Source: JAAXGX01 sp965203565 (GTDB lineage: Bacteria > Acidobacteriota > Vicinamibacteria > Vicinamibacterales > UBA8438). Taken from it: a DNA stretch of 64,000 bases. Shown in pieces: positions 42,377 through 53,800 of the stretch. Each line of letters begins with the position of its first letter. Within the stretch, counting starts at the first letter, position 1. A program made the translations under genes and the position numbers. The stretch is taken from the NCBI GenBank assembly GCA_965203565.1, contig OZ241896.1, positions 1,798,001-1,862,000 on the forward strand, written 5' to 3'. The notes under the pieces were generated by a model. It did no database searches and was not told the DNA's origin. It saw nothing but the letters and a program-made list of their open reading frames with translations.

Positions 42377-42382
42377 ACCTTA
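42377..42382 (-). promoter_or_regulatory. TAnnnT hexamer before mobA start codon
   Basis: On the minus strand TAAGGT ends 6 nt before the GTG at 42370. It fits a leaderless start, and no Shine-Dalgarno site is present. Confidence 0.25.
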
Positions 42383-42443
42383 GCAGATTCCCGAACGGCG
42401 CAGGATGGCGGCCCGCCCGGCCGCCGCGCGGCCGTTCGGCGCG

Positions 42444-42472
42444 TTGACAGTCCGATGCCGCTCCGGTACCGT
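42444..42472 (+). promoter_or_regulatory. Candidate sigma70-type promoter for the nfeD operon
   Basis: TTGACA at 42444-42449 and TACCGT at 42467-42472 are 17 bp apart. Transcription would begin near 42479 and give a leader of about 33 nt before ATG 42512. It is on the strand divergent from mobA. Confidence 0.5.
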
Positions 42473-42511
42473 GGGGCGAGCCGAGCGCCGCCGACGGCGC
42501 CGCGGGTGCTG

Positions 42512-43885
42512 ATGTCTGTTCATGCCGTTCGTCTCTGCGCCGGGCTTGCCGTCTGCTGGATGGCGGAGCCGGCGCTCGGTCCGGCCGCCGCGGCGCCCGC
42601 GGAGGCGGACGGCGCCCGCGGCCGGCCGCGGGTCCACGTGGCGGAGGTCGATGCGCTGATCCATCCGGTGTCGGCCGAGTTCATCAGCCGGACGATCGCC
42701 CGGGCCGACGGGGCGGGCGCCGACCTCGTCGTCTTCATGCTCCAGACGCCGGGCGGCCTGGTCGACGCCACCCGCGCCATCAACACGAGCATCATCGAGG
42801 CGGAGACGCCGGTGGTGGTCTTCGTCGCGCCGAGCGGGGCGCGGGCCGCCTCCGCGGGCTTCCTGATCACGATAGCCGCCGACGTCGCCGCCATGGCGCC
42901 GGGCACCCACATCGGCGCCGCGCATCCGGTGGCCGGAACCGGGCAGCCGATGGACGAGACGGCGGCGGAGAAGGCGGCGTCGGACGTCGCGGCGTACGCC
43001 CGTTCGCTCGCCGCCCAGCGGGGGCGCAACGTCGAGCTGGCCGAGCAGGCCGTGACCGAGAGCCGGTCGTTCACCGAGCAGGAGGCGCTCGACGCCGACC
43101 CGCCGCTCATCGACCTCGTGGCGTCCGATCTGGACGCGCTGCTCGACCGGCTCGACGGCCGGGAGGTGACGCGCTGGGACGGCGGCGCGGCGGTGCTGCA
43201 TACCGCCGGCGCCGACGTCGAGCGGGTCGAGATGAACTGGCGCCAGCGGCTGCTCAGCGCGGTGGCGCATCCGCAGGTGGCGGTCATCCTGCTCAGCCTG
43301 GGCACGCTGGGACTGACGATAGAGCTGTGGAACCCGGGGACGATCGTGCCGGGCGTGGTCGGCGCGCTCTGTCTCCTGCTGGCGTTCTTCGCGTTCCAGA
43401 TCCTGCCGATCAACTACGTGGGGCTGACGCTCATCCTGCTCGGACTGGCGCTCCTGGCGGCCGAGCTGCTGACCGCGACGTACGGTCTGCTGGCCGCCGG
43501 GGGACTGGTCAGCATGGTGCTGGGCGGCCTCATGCTGATCGACTCGCCGGCGCCCGAGATGCAGCTCGGGTGGCCGTTCGTCGTCTCGTCGATGCTGGCG
43601 CTCGGCCTCGTCGTCTCGCTGCTGGCCCGGCTCGGCGTCCGGGCCCAGTTCACCCGGCCGGTGACCGGCCGGAGCGGCATGGTCGAGCGGATCGGCCGGG
43701 CCTCGGGGCCGATCGCCGCCGGCGGGGCGGGCACGGTGTTCACGCACGGCGAATTCTGGTCGGCCACCGCCGACGAAGCGATCGAGGACGGCGACCAGGT
43801 GCGCGTGGTGGCGGTGGACGGACTGCGGCTCGTGGTCAGGCGGGAGTCGTCCCGGACCACCGGAGGATCAGGAGGATCAGAGTGA
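42512..43885 (+). CDS. NfeD family membrane serine protease
   Basis: The protein has 457 residues, the long form. A signal or anchor segment is at the N-terminus (LCAGLAVCWMAEPALGPAAA). The ClpP-like protease domain follows, with APSGARAASAGFLITIA (catalytic serine) and the lysine-bearing ETAAEKAASDVAAYA. Four membrane helices (for example AVILLSLGTLGLTIELW and LTLILLGLALLAAELL) and a C-terminal OB-like NfeDC domain end the protein. Its partner, a slipin, is encoded by the next gene, with 1-nt overlap; the pair is commonly found together. The protease may clip membrane proteins such as the slipin itself. Confidence 0.88.
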   Translation: MSVHAVRLCAGLAVCWMAEPALGPAAAAPAEADGARGRPRVHVAEVDALIHPVSAEFISRTIARADGAGADLVVFMLQTPGGLVDATRAINTSIIEAETPVVVFVAPSGARAASAGFLITIAADVAAMAPGTHIGAAHPVAGTGQPMDETAAEKAASDVAAYARSLAAQRGRNVELAEQAVTESRSFTEQEALDADPPLIDLVASDLDALLDRLDGREVTRWDGGAAVLHTAGADVERVEMNWRQRLLSAVAHPQVAVILLSLGTLGLTIELWNPGTIVPGVVGALCLLLAFFAFQILPINYVGLTLILLGLALLAAELLTATYGLLAAGGLVSMVLGGLMLIDSPAPEMQLGWPFVVSSMLALGLVVSLLARLGVRAQFTRPVTGRSGMVERIGRASGPIAAGGAGTVFTHGEFWSATADEAIEDGDQVRVVAVDGLRLVVRRESSRTTGGSGGSE

Positions 43886-44646
43886 TGGACGTGAGCCCGG
43901 TATTGATGTTCGGATTGATCGTCGCGTTGTACGTTGCGAGCTCCATCAAGATCCTGAACGAGTACGAGCGCGGGGTCATCTTCAGGCTCGGCAAGCTGTA
44001 TCCGAGGCCGAAGGGGCCCGGCGTCATCCTCGTGTTCGCCCCGATCGATCGGATCGTGCGGGTCAGCCTGCGGACGATCGTCATGGACGTGCCGCCGCAG
44101 GACATCATCACGAAGGACAACGTGTCGGTGAAGGTCAACGCCGTGATCTACTTCCGCGTGATGGACCCGCAGCGGGCGATCGTCGAGGTCGAGAACTTCA
44201 ACTACGCGACGTCGCAGCTCGCCCAGACGACGCTGCGCAGCGTGCTGGGGCAGGTGGAGCTCGACGGCCTGCTGTCGGAGCGGGATGCGCTGAACAAGGA
44301 GCTGCAGCAGATCCTCGACACGCAGACCGACCCGTGGGGCGTGAAGGTGTCGGCCGTCGAGGTCAAGCACGTCGACCTGCCCCCCGACATGCAGCGGGCG
44401 ATGGCCCGGCAGGCGGAGGCGGAGCGGGAGAAGCGTGCTAAGATCATCCACGCGGAAGGCGAGTACATCGCGTCCGAGAAGCTCGCGCAGGCGGCGGGCG
44501 TCATCGCGCAGGAGCCGTTGGCCGTCACGCTGCGCTACCTCCAGACCGCGACGGAAGTGGCCGGCGAGAAGAACTCGACGCTCGTGTTCCCGCTGCCGGT
44601 GGACCTGCTCAACGTGCTGATGCCGAAGCGGGAATCGTCGTCCTGA
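43885..44646 (+). CDS. Slipin/stomatin-like SPFH protein
   Basis: The protein has 253 residues. An N-terminal hydrophobic segment (VLMFGLIVALYVASSIKIL) anchors it, and the SPFH (band 7) domain reads NEYERGVIFRLGKLYPRPKG, then VPPQDIITKDNVSVKVNAVI. A helical region with AMARQAEAEREKRAKIIHAE follows. Stomatin-like proteins form oligomeric rings in membranes. GGAGGATCAG precedes the ATG; the NfeD stop overlaps it. Confidence 0.92.
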   Translation: MDVSPVLMFGLIVALYVASSIKILNEYERGVIFRLGKLYPRPKGPGVILVFAPIDRIVRVSLRTIVMDVPPQDIITKDNVSVKVNAVIYFRVMDPQRAIVEVENFNYATSQLAQTTLRSVLGQVELDGLLSERDALNKELQQILDTQTDPWGVKVSAVEVKHVDLPPDMQRAMARQAEAEREKRAKIIHAEGEYIASEKLAQAAGVIAQEPLAVTLRYLQTATEVAGEKNSTLVFPLPVDLLNVLMPKRESSS

Positions 44647-44686
44647 TCCGCCCGGATCCGGTTTCGGCGACAGCGGGCCGCAAGCC

Positions 44687-45382
44687 ATGGCTTCACCGGG
44701 GTCGACCATCAACGTCCCGCCCGCCAGGCGGCGCGTCTTTCTCTTCATGACGGCGACCGTCGCCGGCGTCGCGCTGTTCCTGTGCGGCGTGCTGGTCGGC
44801 CAGGGGACGGCGCGCCGCCAGGGGGGCGAGGCCGACCGGGCCGGCGCCGCGGCGGCGTTCGATCGGATGCGGGACGAACCGCGCCCCGCGGTCCTCGACG
44901 TGACGAGCGGCGAACCCTCGGCCGCCGCCCGCAACGCGAGCGACTTCACGTACCCCGGCCGCCTGGACGACCCCGTCCCGGAGGCCGGCGCGGTCGGCGG
45001 ACCTTCCGCCGGTCCGTCGCCGCGGTCGGCGGCGGCCGTCGCCGATTCGCCGGCGGACGAGCCGCCCGCGCCGCTTCCGCCGGCGGCCGGCCGGCCGGCC
45101 GCGGCCGGAGCGCCTGACGAGTCGGTTGCTGCGGCGGCGCCGGACGCCGTCGGTCCGTACACGGTGCAGGTCACGGCGCTCCAGGCCGCCGAAGCGGCCG
45201 AGCAGGTGGTCGGCCGGCTGATCGCCAAGGGATTTCCCGCCTATCTCCATCCGCCCGCGCCGGACGCCGCGGTGGCGATGTACCGCGTCCGGGTCGGCCG
45301 GTACGCCGACCGCAGCCGCGCCGAGCAGGTGCGCCGGCGCTTGGAGCAGGAAGAGCATTTCAAGCCCTGGATCACGCGGTAG
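44687..45382 (+). CDS. SPOR-domain membrane protein
   Basis: The protein has 231 residues. One membrane helix lies at residues 18-38 (FLFMTATVAGVALFLCGVLV), preceded by a positive arm. A long alanine/proline-rich linker follows, then a C-terminal SPOR domain of about 70 residues (YTVQVTALQAAEAAEQVVGR ... VRVGRYADRSRAEQVRRRL). SPOR domains bind denuded peptidoglycan at division sites. The last codon is shared with the next gene (lnt). Confidence 0.85.
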   Translation: MASPGSTINVPPARRRVFLFMTATVAGVALFLCGVLVGQGTARRQGGEADRAGAAAAFDRMRDEPRPAVLDVTSGEPSAAARNASDFTYPGRLDDPVPEAGAVGGPSAGPSPRSAAAVADSPADEPPAPLPPAAGRPAAAGAPDESVAAAAPDAVGPYTVQVTALQAAEAAEQVVGRLIAKGFPAYLHPPAPDAAVAMYRVRVGRYADRSRAEQVRRRLEQEEHFKPWITR

Positions 45383-46908
45383 TGGCCGCCCGGCTCTTCG
45401 GCCCGACGCTCGCCGCGGCGTCGGGCGCGCTGCTCGCGCTCAGCTTCCCGACCGCCGGCCACCCCGGAGCGGCCTGGGTCGCGCTGGCGCCGCTGCTGAT
45501 CGCCGCCGTGCAGGCGCCGTCGGCGGCCCGGGCGTTCGGGTGCGGCCTGCTCGCCGGAGGGGTGCATTTCGCCGGCGTCCTCTACTGGATTCCGCGCGTG
45601 ATGACCGAGTACGGCGGGCTCCCGGCCGCGGCCGCCGGAATCGTCCATCTGCTGCTGCTGGCCTACCTCGCGCTGTTCCCGGCGGCGTTCGCCGCCGCCG
45701 CCGCGACGATCGCCCGCCGCTTCGGCCCGGCTGCGGCGACGTCGTGCGCGCCCGCCCTGTGGGTGGCGACCGAGTTGGGCCGGATCCATCTGTTCACCGG
45801 CTTCCCGTGGGCGCTGCTCGGCTACAGCCAGGCGACGGTGCTGCCGGTGGCGCAACTGGCGAGTCTGGTCGGCGTGCTCGGCCTGTCGGCGCTGGTGGCG
45901 GCGGTCAACGCGGCGCTGGCGTTCGCGGCGCTGGCGCGCGGCGCGCGCGGCGTGAAGGCTCTCGCCGCCGCCGCCGTCCTCCTGATCGCCGCCGCCGGTT
46001 TCGGCGGCTGGCGCCTCGGCGCGGGCGCGCTGCTTGACCAGGGGACGCCGCTGCGCGTGGCGGCGGTGCAGGGGAACGTCGCGCAGCACGACAAGTGGAA
46101 CCCGGCCCTGCGCGACGAGATCCTCGACCGGCACCTCGATCTGACGCGGGCGGCCGCCGCCGACGGGGCGCGTCTGGTGGTCTGGCCCGAGGCCGCGACG
46201 CCGTTCGCCTTCGAGAGCGATCCGGCCCGCGCGGCGTCGGTCCGGCGCGCCGCGCGCGACGCCGGCGCGCACCTGCTGCTCGGCACGACCGAGATCGCGC
46301 ACGCCGGCGGCCCGCGCCGGTTCAACGCGGCGGTCATGGTCGATGCGGCCGGCGACACGGCCGGAATCTACCGCAAGCACCACCTGGTGCCGTTCGGCGA
46401 GTACGTCCCGCTCCGGCGCCTGCTGTTCTTCGTGTCGCCGCTCGTGGAGACGGTGGGAGACTTCTCCGCCGGTCCCGGCCCGCGGCCCCTGCTCATGGAC
46501 GGCCAGCCGGTCGGCGCGGCGATCTGCTACGAGATCATCTATCCTGGACTGGTGCGCGGGTTCGTGACGCGCGGGAGCAGGCTGCTCGTCACCGTCACGA
46601 ACGACGCCTGGTACGGCCGTTCGTCGGCGCCGCACCAGCATTTCCAGCAGGCGTCGATGCGCGCCATCGAGCAGGGCCGGTTCCTCGTGCGCGCGGCGAA
46701 CACGGGGATCAGCGGCGTCGTCGACCCGTACGGGCGGGTGCTGGCGCGCACGCCGCTGTTCGCGCCCCGCGTGATCACGGCCGACGTTCGATTGCTGGAG
46801 GGCCGCACCGTCTACAGCCGGACAGGCGACGTCCTGGCCTGGGCCTGCGCCGTCCTGTCGGCGCTCGCCCTGCTGTCCAGCGCCCGCGGAACCGGGCTGA
46901 CAATCTGA
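45382..46908 (+). CDS. lnt: Apolipoprotein N-acyltransferase
   Basis: The protein has 508 residues from GTG 45382, in the stop of the previous gene. It adds the third acyl chain to lipoproteins in the inner membrane. About seven N-terminal membrane segments are followed by the nitrilase-like domain, with the glutamate in VVWPEAATPF, the lysine in YRKHHLVPFGEYVP and the cysteine in GAAICYEIIYPGLV. The presence of lnt agrees with a diderm envelope with triacylated lipoproteins such as ActE. Confidence 0.93.
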   Translation: MAARLFGPTLAAASGALLALSFPTAGHPGAAWVALAPLLIAAVQAPSAARAFGCGLLAGGVHFAGVLYWIPRVMTEYGGLPAAAAGIVHLLLLAYLALFPAAFAAAAATIARRFGPAAATSCAPALWVATELGRIHLFTGFPWALLGYSQATVLPVAQLASLVGVLGLSALVAAVNAALAFAALARGARGVKALAAAAVLLIAAAGFGGWRLGAGALLDQGTPLRVAAVQGNVAQHDKWNPALRDEILDRHLDLTRAAAADGARLVVWPEAATPFAFESDPARAASVRRAARDAGAHLLLGTTEIAHAGGPRRFNAAVMVDAAGDTAGIYRKHHLVPFGEYVPLRRLLFFVSPLVETVGDFSAGPGPRPLLMDGQPVGAAICYEIIYPGLVRGFVTRGSRLLVTVTNDAWYGRSSAPHQHFQQASMRAIEQGRFLVRAANTGISGVVDPYGRVLARTPLFAPRVITADVRLLEGRTVYSRTGDVLAWACAVLSALALLSSARGTGLTI

Positions 46909-46935
46909 GAACCGGAACTCAACAGCCCGGTTCCG
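46887..46935 (+). terminator. Strong stem-loop over the lnt stop codon
   Basis: CGGAACCGGGCTG (46887-46899) pairs perfectly with CAGCCCGGTTCCG (46923-46935), 13 bp of stem, with a 23-nt loop that includes the TGA. No U-run follows, so it is not a textbook Rho-independent terminator. It may stabilise or end the nfeD-lnt transcript. Confidence 0.45.
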
Positions 46936-47812
46936 GGCGAATCAGGCGCGCGTCCTGCAGAGAGGGCCGCCGGCGACCCGCCCGACAACGCTTGCACCCG
47001 TGTCCGCAACCTGTACAGGGACACTCACTGACGGATCGCCCGCCGCCGACCGATATGGTGAATGCATGCCGGCCTGTTGTAAATTTGCTCGTATCGGCTT
47101 CGCAGCCGGCATGTCAGGAGTTCCCTTCAGCCTCATGCTGACCCCGATACCAGCCCCCCCCCCCCCCGACGCTGACGCCTCGCCGACATCCGGAACTGCC
47201 CCCTTGCTCGGACCTCGATGAGCGAGAAGAACCGCATGGTCGGATACTTGCGCCGGGCAAGGGCGCGGAGCCGAGGTTGGCTTCACGAAACGTGGAAAAG
47301 GTGCGAAAATCATGGCATTTGGGGGATCAACACGCCAATTTTTTTATTTTACACTGGCGGGTATGGCGATGAGCACGATGCGCGTGACGACGGGCTCGGC
47401 GGATGTGAATATCCGCATCATCCATGAACGGCTGAAGACGATGCTCGAACGACCGGCGCCGTTCAGCGGTGATGCTGCTCGCGTTACGGGCTGGCGCCGC
47501 CGGTTCGACTCCACCGTGTCCGTCGCGCTTGAACCGCGCGCAGACGACGCGGACCTGCCCGTGCCGCAGGATTTCGCGTGACGCCGCGGGCGTGATGCGG
47601 CTCCGGCCGGATCGGACGGCGCAACGTATCTCCGCTGACGCCTGCATACCGGCCGCGAGACTCCACAGTCCCACGGCGCGTTGTCGCCCTGCGTCATCGC
47701 GCGATCGGAACACGATCCATATTTCCTCATTCCATCCGAAAGAATTATTGGGGGATTCGTACAGCTCGCCGGCAATGCTGATGTTGCTCAGGCGACTTTG
47801 CAGATTGGGCTG
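46936..47812. other. Long upstream region of the giant gene, no convincing gene
   Basis: This 877-bp stretch contains short frames (for example 47312-47581, 89 codons, and 47218-47427) without ribosome-binding sites or recognisable products. It holds a 14-bp C run at 47154-47167, a 9-bp inverted repeat (CATGCCGGC at 47065-47073 with its complement at 47105-47113) and an A/T-rich patch at 47337-47353 that stands out in this GC-rich DNA. It may carry promoter and regulatory elements for the giant gene, but I cannot assign any. Confidence 0.5.
47154..47167 (+). repeat. Homopolymer of 14 C
   Basis: Fourteen consecutive cytosines lie about 650 bp upstream of the giant gene. Such runs can vary in length during replication, or the count may be a sequencing artefact. 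Confidence 0.85.
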
Positions 47813-50800
47813 ATGAGACCGCTTCGCGCCGCCCGGTTCGTCGTCGGGCTGCTGACCGCCGCCTCGTGGACGTTCGCTGTCGGCGCAGCCGCGCAGGACG
47901 GGACGCCGACCCTCTCCATCGATTCGCCGAGCGTCACCGAGGGTGACGGCGGCTCCACCTCCCTGACGTTCACGGTGACGTTGAGCGCGTCGAGCAGCCA
48001 GCCGGTGACGGTGGGCTACGCGGATGCGGGGACGGGGACGGCGACGAGCGGCGCGGACTACACGGCGCTGCCTTCGGGGACGTTGACGTTCTCGGTGGGT
48101 GAGACGAGCAAGACGATCACGGTGTCGGTGCGGGGAGACACGACGGACGAGCCGCACCAGACGGTGGTGGTGCAGTTGAGCGGGCCGACGAACGCGAGCC
48201 TTGCGACGGCTTCCGGAACGGGGACGATCACGGACGACGACGCGGCTCCGACGGTGACGCTGGCGCTGTCGCGGAGTGCGATAGCGGAGAGCGGGACGAC
48301 GAACTCGACGGCGGTGACGGCCCGCTTGAGCCATGCGTCGAGCGCGGCGACGACGGTGACGGTGTCGGCGGCTGCGGGCGCGAACGCGGTGAGCGGGGAC
48401 TTCTCGCTGAGCAGCAACCGCACGCTGACGATAGCGGCGGGTTCGACGAGCAGCACGGGCGTGGTGACGGTGACGGCGGTGGACAACACGCAGGTTGCGG
48501 CGAACAAGAGCGTGACGGTGTCGGGTTCGGCGACGAACAGCCAGGGGATTGTGCAGCCGTCGTCGGTGACGCTGACGATCACGGAAGACGAACTGACGGT
48601 GAACGCGGGACAGGACCAGACGGTGACCGAGGGCGACTCGGTGAGCCTGTCGGGGAGCGGTTCGGACCCTGCGAACCGTCCGCTGAGCTACTCGTGGAGC
48701 CAGACGGGGGGCAGTCCGAGCGTGACGCTGACGGGTTCGACGACGGCGACGCCGAGCTTCACGGCGCCGAACCTGACGTCGAACGGGACGCTGACGTTCA
48801 CGCTGACGGTGACGGCGGGGGGCGCGAGCGGCACGGACACGGTGGCGGTCACGGTCCAGGCGGACAACGACGATCCGACGGCGAACGCGGGACAGGACCA
48901 GACGGTGACCGAGGGGGACACGGTGAACCTGTCGGGGAGCGGTTCGGACCCCGAGGGCGAGGCGCTGAGCTACTCGTGGAGCCAGACGGGCGGCAGTCCG
49001 AGTGTGAGTCTGACGGGTTCGACGACGGCGACGCCGAGCTTCACGGCTCCGGAACTGAAGGCGAACGCGGTTCTGACGTTCACGCTGACGGTGACGGCGG
49101 GGGGCGCGAGCGGTACGGACACGGTGGCGGTCACGGTCGAGGCGGACGACGACGGCCTGACGGCGAACGCGGGAGCGGACCAGACGGTGGACGCGGGTGA
49201 CACGGTGAACCTGTCGGGGAGCGGCTCGGACCCCGAGGGCGATCCGGTGAGCTACTCGTGGAGCCAGACGGGGGGCAGCCCGAACGTGAGTCTGACGGGT
49301 TCGACGACGGCGACGCCGAGCTTCACGGCGCCGAGCGTGACGTCGGAGGTGACGCTGACGTTCCGGCTGCTGGTCACTGCGGGCTTCGACAGCGCGGCGG
49401 ATACGGTGGACGTCACCGTCCGGGCGCCGACGCCGTCGCTGTCGATCGATTCGCCGAGCGTGACGGAGGGGGACAGCGGCTCGGCGAACCTGACGTTCAC
49501 GGTGACGTTGAGCGCGGCGAGCGGCAGTGCGGTGACGGTGGCGTACGCGGATGCGGGGACGGGGACGGCGACGAGCGGCGCGGACTACACGGCGCTGCCT
49601 TCGGGGACGTTGACGTTCTCGGCGGGTGAGACGAGCAAGACGATCACGGTGTCGGTGCGGGGAGACACGACGGACGAGCCGCACCAGACGGTGGTGGTGC
49701 AGTTGAGCGGGCCGACGAACGCGAGCCTTGCGACGGCTTCCGGAACGGGAACGATCCGGGACGACGACGCCTTGCCGTCGCTGTCGGTCAGTTCACCGAG
49801 CGTGACGGAGGGGGACAGCGGAACGAAGAACCTGACGTTCACGGTGACGTTGAGCGCGGCGAGCGAGAAGCGTGTCCGTGTGGTGTTCGCGCTGACGGGG
49901 GGCACGGCGACGCGGGGGACGGACTACACGACGACGCTGGGGAGGAACCCGCCCCGGTCGTCGATGGTGTTCTCGGCGGGTCAGACGAGCCGGTCGGTGT
50001 CGGTGTCGGTGCGGGGGGACACGACGGTCGAGCCGGACGAGACGGTGGTGGTGCGTTTGTCCGGTGCGCAGAACGCGGTGATTGGTACGGGGACGGGGAC
50101 GGGGACGATCACGAACGACGATGCGCCGTCGCTGTCGATCGATGCGCCGAGCGCGGCGGAGGGGGATGGCGGGACGACGGCTCTGACGTTCACGGTGCGT
50201 CTGAGTACGGCGAGCATCCATCAGGTGACGGTGGGGTATGCGGACGCGGGTACGGGGACGGCGACGAGCGGCGCGGACTACACGGCGCTGCCTTCGGGGA
50301 CGTTGACGTTCTCGGCGGGGGAGACGAGCAAGACGATCACGGTGTCGGTGCGGGGGGACACGACGGACGAGCCGAACGAAACGGTGGCGGTGCGGTTGAG
50401 CGGGCCGACGAACGCGGTGATCGGTACGGCGACGGGGACGGGCACGATCACGGACGACGACGCTGCGCCGTCACTTTCGGTCGATTCACCGAGCGCGACG
50501 GAGGGGGACAGCGGGTCGACGGATCTGACGTTCACGGTGCGTCTGAGCGCAGCGAGCGGCCGGGCGGTGACGGTGGCGTACGCGGATGCGGGGACGGGGA
50601 CGGCGACGAGCGGCGCGGACTACACGGCGCTGAGTTCGGGGACGTTGACGTTCTCGGCGGGTGAGACGAGCAAGACGATCACGGTGTCGGTGCGGGGGGA
50701 CACGACGGACGAGCCGCACCAGACGGTGGTGGTGCAGTTGAGCGGGGCGACGAACGCGAGCCTTGCGACGGCGTCCGGGACGGGAACGATCCGGGACGAC

Positions 50801-53800
50801 GACGCATTGCCGTCGCTGTCGGTGAACTCTCCGAGCGTGATGGAGGGGGACAGCAGTACGAAGAACCTGACGTTCACGGTGACGTTGAGCGCGGCGAGCG
50901 AGAAGCGTGTCCGTGTGGTGTTCGCGCTGACGGGGGGCACGGCGACGCGGGGGACGGACTACACGACGACGCTGGGGAGGAACCCGCCCCGGTCGTCGAT
51001 GGTGTTCTCGGCGGGTCAGACGAGCAAGTCGGTGTCGGTGTCGGTGCAGGGGGACACGACGATCGAGCTGGACGAGACGGTGGTGGCGCGATTGAGCGGT
51101 CCACAGAACGCGGTGGTCGGTACGGGGACGGGGACAGGAACGATCACGAACGACGATGAGCCGGCCATCTCCATCGATTCGCCGAGCGCGACGGAGGGGG
51201 ACAGCGGGACGACGGATCTGACGTTCACGGTGCGTCTGAGCACGGCGAGCATCCATCAGGTGACGGTGGGGTATGCGGACGCGGGTACGGGGACGGCGAC
51301 GAGCGGCGCGGACTATACGGCGCTGAGTCCGGGGACGCTGACGTTTGCGGTGGGCGAGACGAGCAAGACGGTGACGGTGTCGGTGCGGGGGGACACGACG
51401 GACGAGCCGCACCAGACGGTGGTGGTGCAGTTGAGCGGGGCGACGAACGCGAGCATTTCGACGGCGTCCGGGACGGGGACGATCCGGGACGACGACGCCT
51501 TGCCGTCGCTGTCGGTCAGTTCACCGAGCGTGACGGAGGGGGACAGCGGAACGAAGAACCTGACGTTCACGGTGACGTTGAGCGCGGCGAGCGAGAAGCG
51601 TGTCCGTGTGGTGTTCGCGCTGACGGGGGGCACGGCGACGCGGGGGACGGACTACACGACGACGCTGGGGAGGAACCCGCCCCGGTCGTCGATGGTGTTC
51701 TCGGCGGGTCAGACGAGCCGGTCGGTGTCGGTGTCGGTGCGGGGGGACACGACGGACGAGCCGGACGAGACGGTGGTGGCGCGATTGAGCGGCCCGCAGA
51801 ACGCGGTGGTCGGGACGGGTACGGGGACGGGAACGATCACGGACGACGACGACGCGCCGACGGTGTCGATCGGTTCGGCGAGCGCGGCGGAGGGGAACAG
51901 CGGGACGACGGATCTGACGTTCACGGTGAGCCTGTCTGCGGCGAGCGGGAAGTCGGTGTCGGTGGCGTATGCGGATGCGGGTACGGGGACGGCGACGAGC
52001 GGTGCGGACTACACGGCGCTGAGCGCGGGTCGGGTGACGTTCGCGGCGGGGGAGACGAGCAAGCCGGTGACGGTGTCGGTGCGGGGGGACACGACGGACG
52101 AGCCGAACGAGACGGTGGTGGTCACCCTGAGCAGCCCGACGAACACGAGCATCTCGACGGCGTCCGGGACGGGGACGATCACGGACGACGACGCGGCTCC
52201 GACGGTGACGCTGGCGCTGTCGCGGAGTGCGATAGCGGAGAGCGGGACGACGAACTCGACGGCGGTGACGGCCCGCTTGAGCCATGCGTCGAGCGCGGCG
52301 ACGACGGTGACGGTGTCGGCGGCTGCGGGCGCGAACGCGGTGAGCGGGGACTTCTCGCTGAGCAGCAACCGCACGCTGACGATAGCGGCGGGTTCGACGA
52401 GCAGCACGGGCGTGGTGACGGTGACGGCGGTGGACAACACGCAGGTTGCGGCGAACAAGAGCGTGACGGTGTCGGGTTCGGCGACGAACAGCCAGGGGAT
52501 TGTGCAGCCGTCGTCGGTGACGCTGACGATCACGGAAGACGAACTGACGGTGAACGCGGGACAGGACCAGACGGTGACCGAGGGCGACTCGGTGAGCCTG
52601 TCGGGGAGCGGTTCGGACCCTGAGAACCGTCCGTTGAGCTACTCGTGGAGCCAGACGGGGGGCAGTCCGAGCGTGACGTTGACGGGTTCGACGACGGCGA
52701 CGCCGAGCTTCACGGCGCCGAACCTGACGTCGAACGGGACGCTGACGTTCACGCTGACGGTGACGGCGGGGGGCGCGAGCGGCACGGACACGGTGGCGGT
52801 CACGGTCCAGGCGGACAACGACGATCCGACGGCGAACGCGGGACAGGACCAGACGGTGACCGAGGGGGACACGGTGAACCTGTCGGGGAGCGGTTCGGAT
52901 CCCGAGGGCGAGGCGCTGAGCTACTCGTGGAGCCAGACGGGCGGCAGTCCGAGTGTGACGCTGACGGGTTCGACGACGGCGACGCCGAGCTTCACGGCTC
53001 CGGAACTGAAGGCGAACGCGGTTCTGACGTTCACGCTGACGGTGACGGCGGGGGGCGCGAGCGGCACGGACTCGGTGGCGGTTACGGTCGAGGCGGACGA
53101 CGACGGCCTGACGGCGAACGCGGGAGCGGACCAGACGGTGAATGAGGACGACACGGTGAACCTGTCGGGGACCGGCTCGGACCCCGAGGGCGATCCGGTG
53201 AGCTACTCGTGGAGTCAGACGAGGGGCAGTCCGAACGTGAGTCTGACAGGTTCGACGACGGCGACGCCGAGCTTCACGGCGCCGAACGTGACGTCGGACG
53301 TGACGCTGACGTTCCGGCTGCTGGTCACTGCGGGCTTCGACAGCGCGGCGGACACGGTCGACGTCACCGTCCGGGCGGACAACGACGGTCCGACGGCGAA
53401 CGCGGGTACGGACCGGACGGTGACGGAGGGCGCCGGGGTGAGCCTGTCGGGGAGCGGTTCGGACCCTGAGAACGAGCCGCTGAGCTACTCGTGGAGCCAG
53501 ACGGGTGGCAGTCCGAGTGTGACGCTGGCGGGTTCGACGACGGCGACGCCGAGCTTCACGGCGCCGAACCTGACGTCGGACGCGACGTTGACGTTCACGC
53601 TGACGGTGACGGCGGGCGGGGCGAGCGCGACGGACGCGGTGGAGATCACGATTGAGGCGGACAACGACGGTCCGACGGCGAACGCGGGTACGGACCGGAC
53701 GGTGACGGAGGGCGCCGGGGTGAGCCTGTCGGGGAGCGGTTCGGACCCTGAGAACGAGCCGCTGAGCTACTCGTGGAGCCAGACGGGCGGCAGTCCGAGT

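Noticed and set aside
47339..47345. Rho-independent terminator at the T-run
   Set aside because: The preceding hairpin (TGGC with GCCA) has only four base pairs, too weak for a confident call.
47312..47581. 89-codon ORF upstream of the giant gene
   Set aside because: No Shine-Dalgarno site and no recognisable product; the overlapping frames on both strands look equally plausible, which argues against coding.
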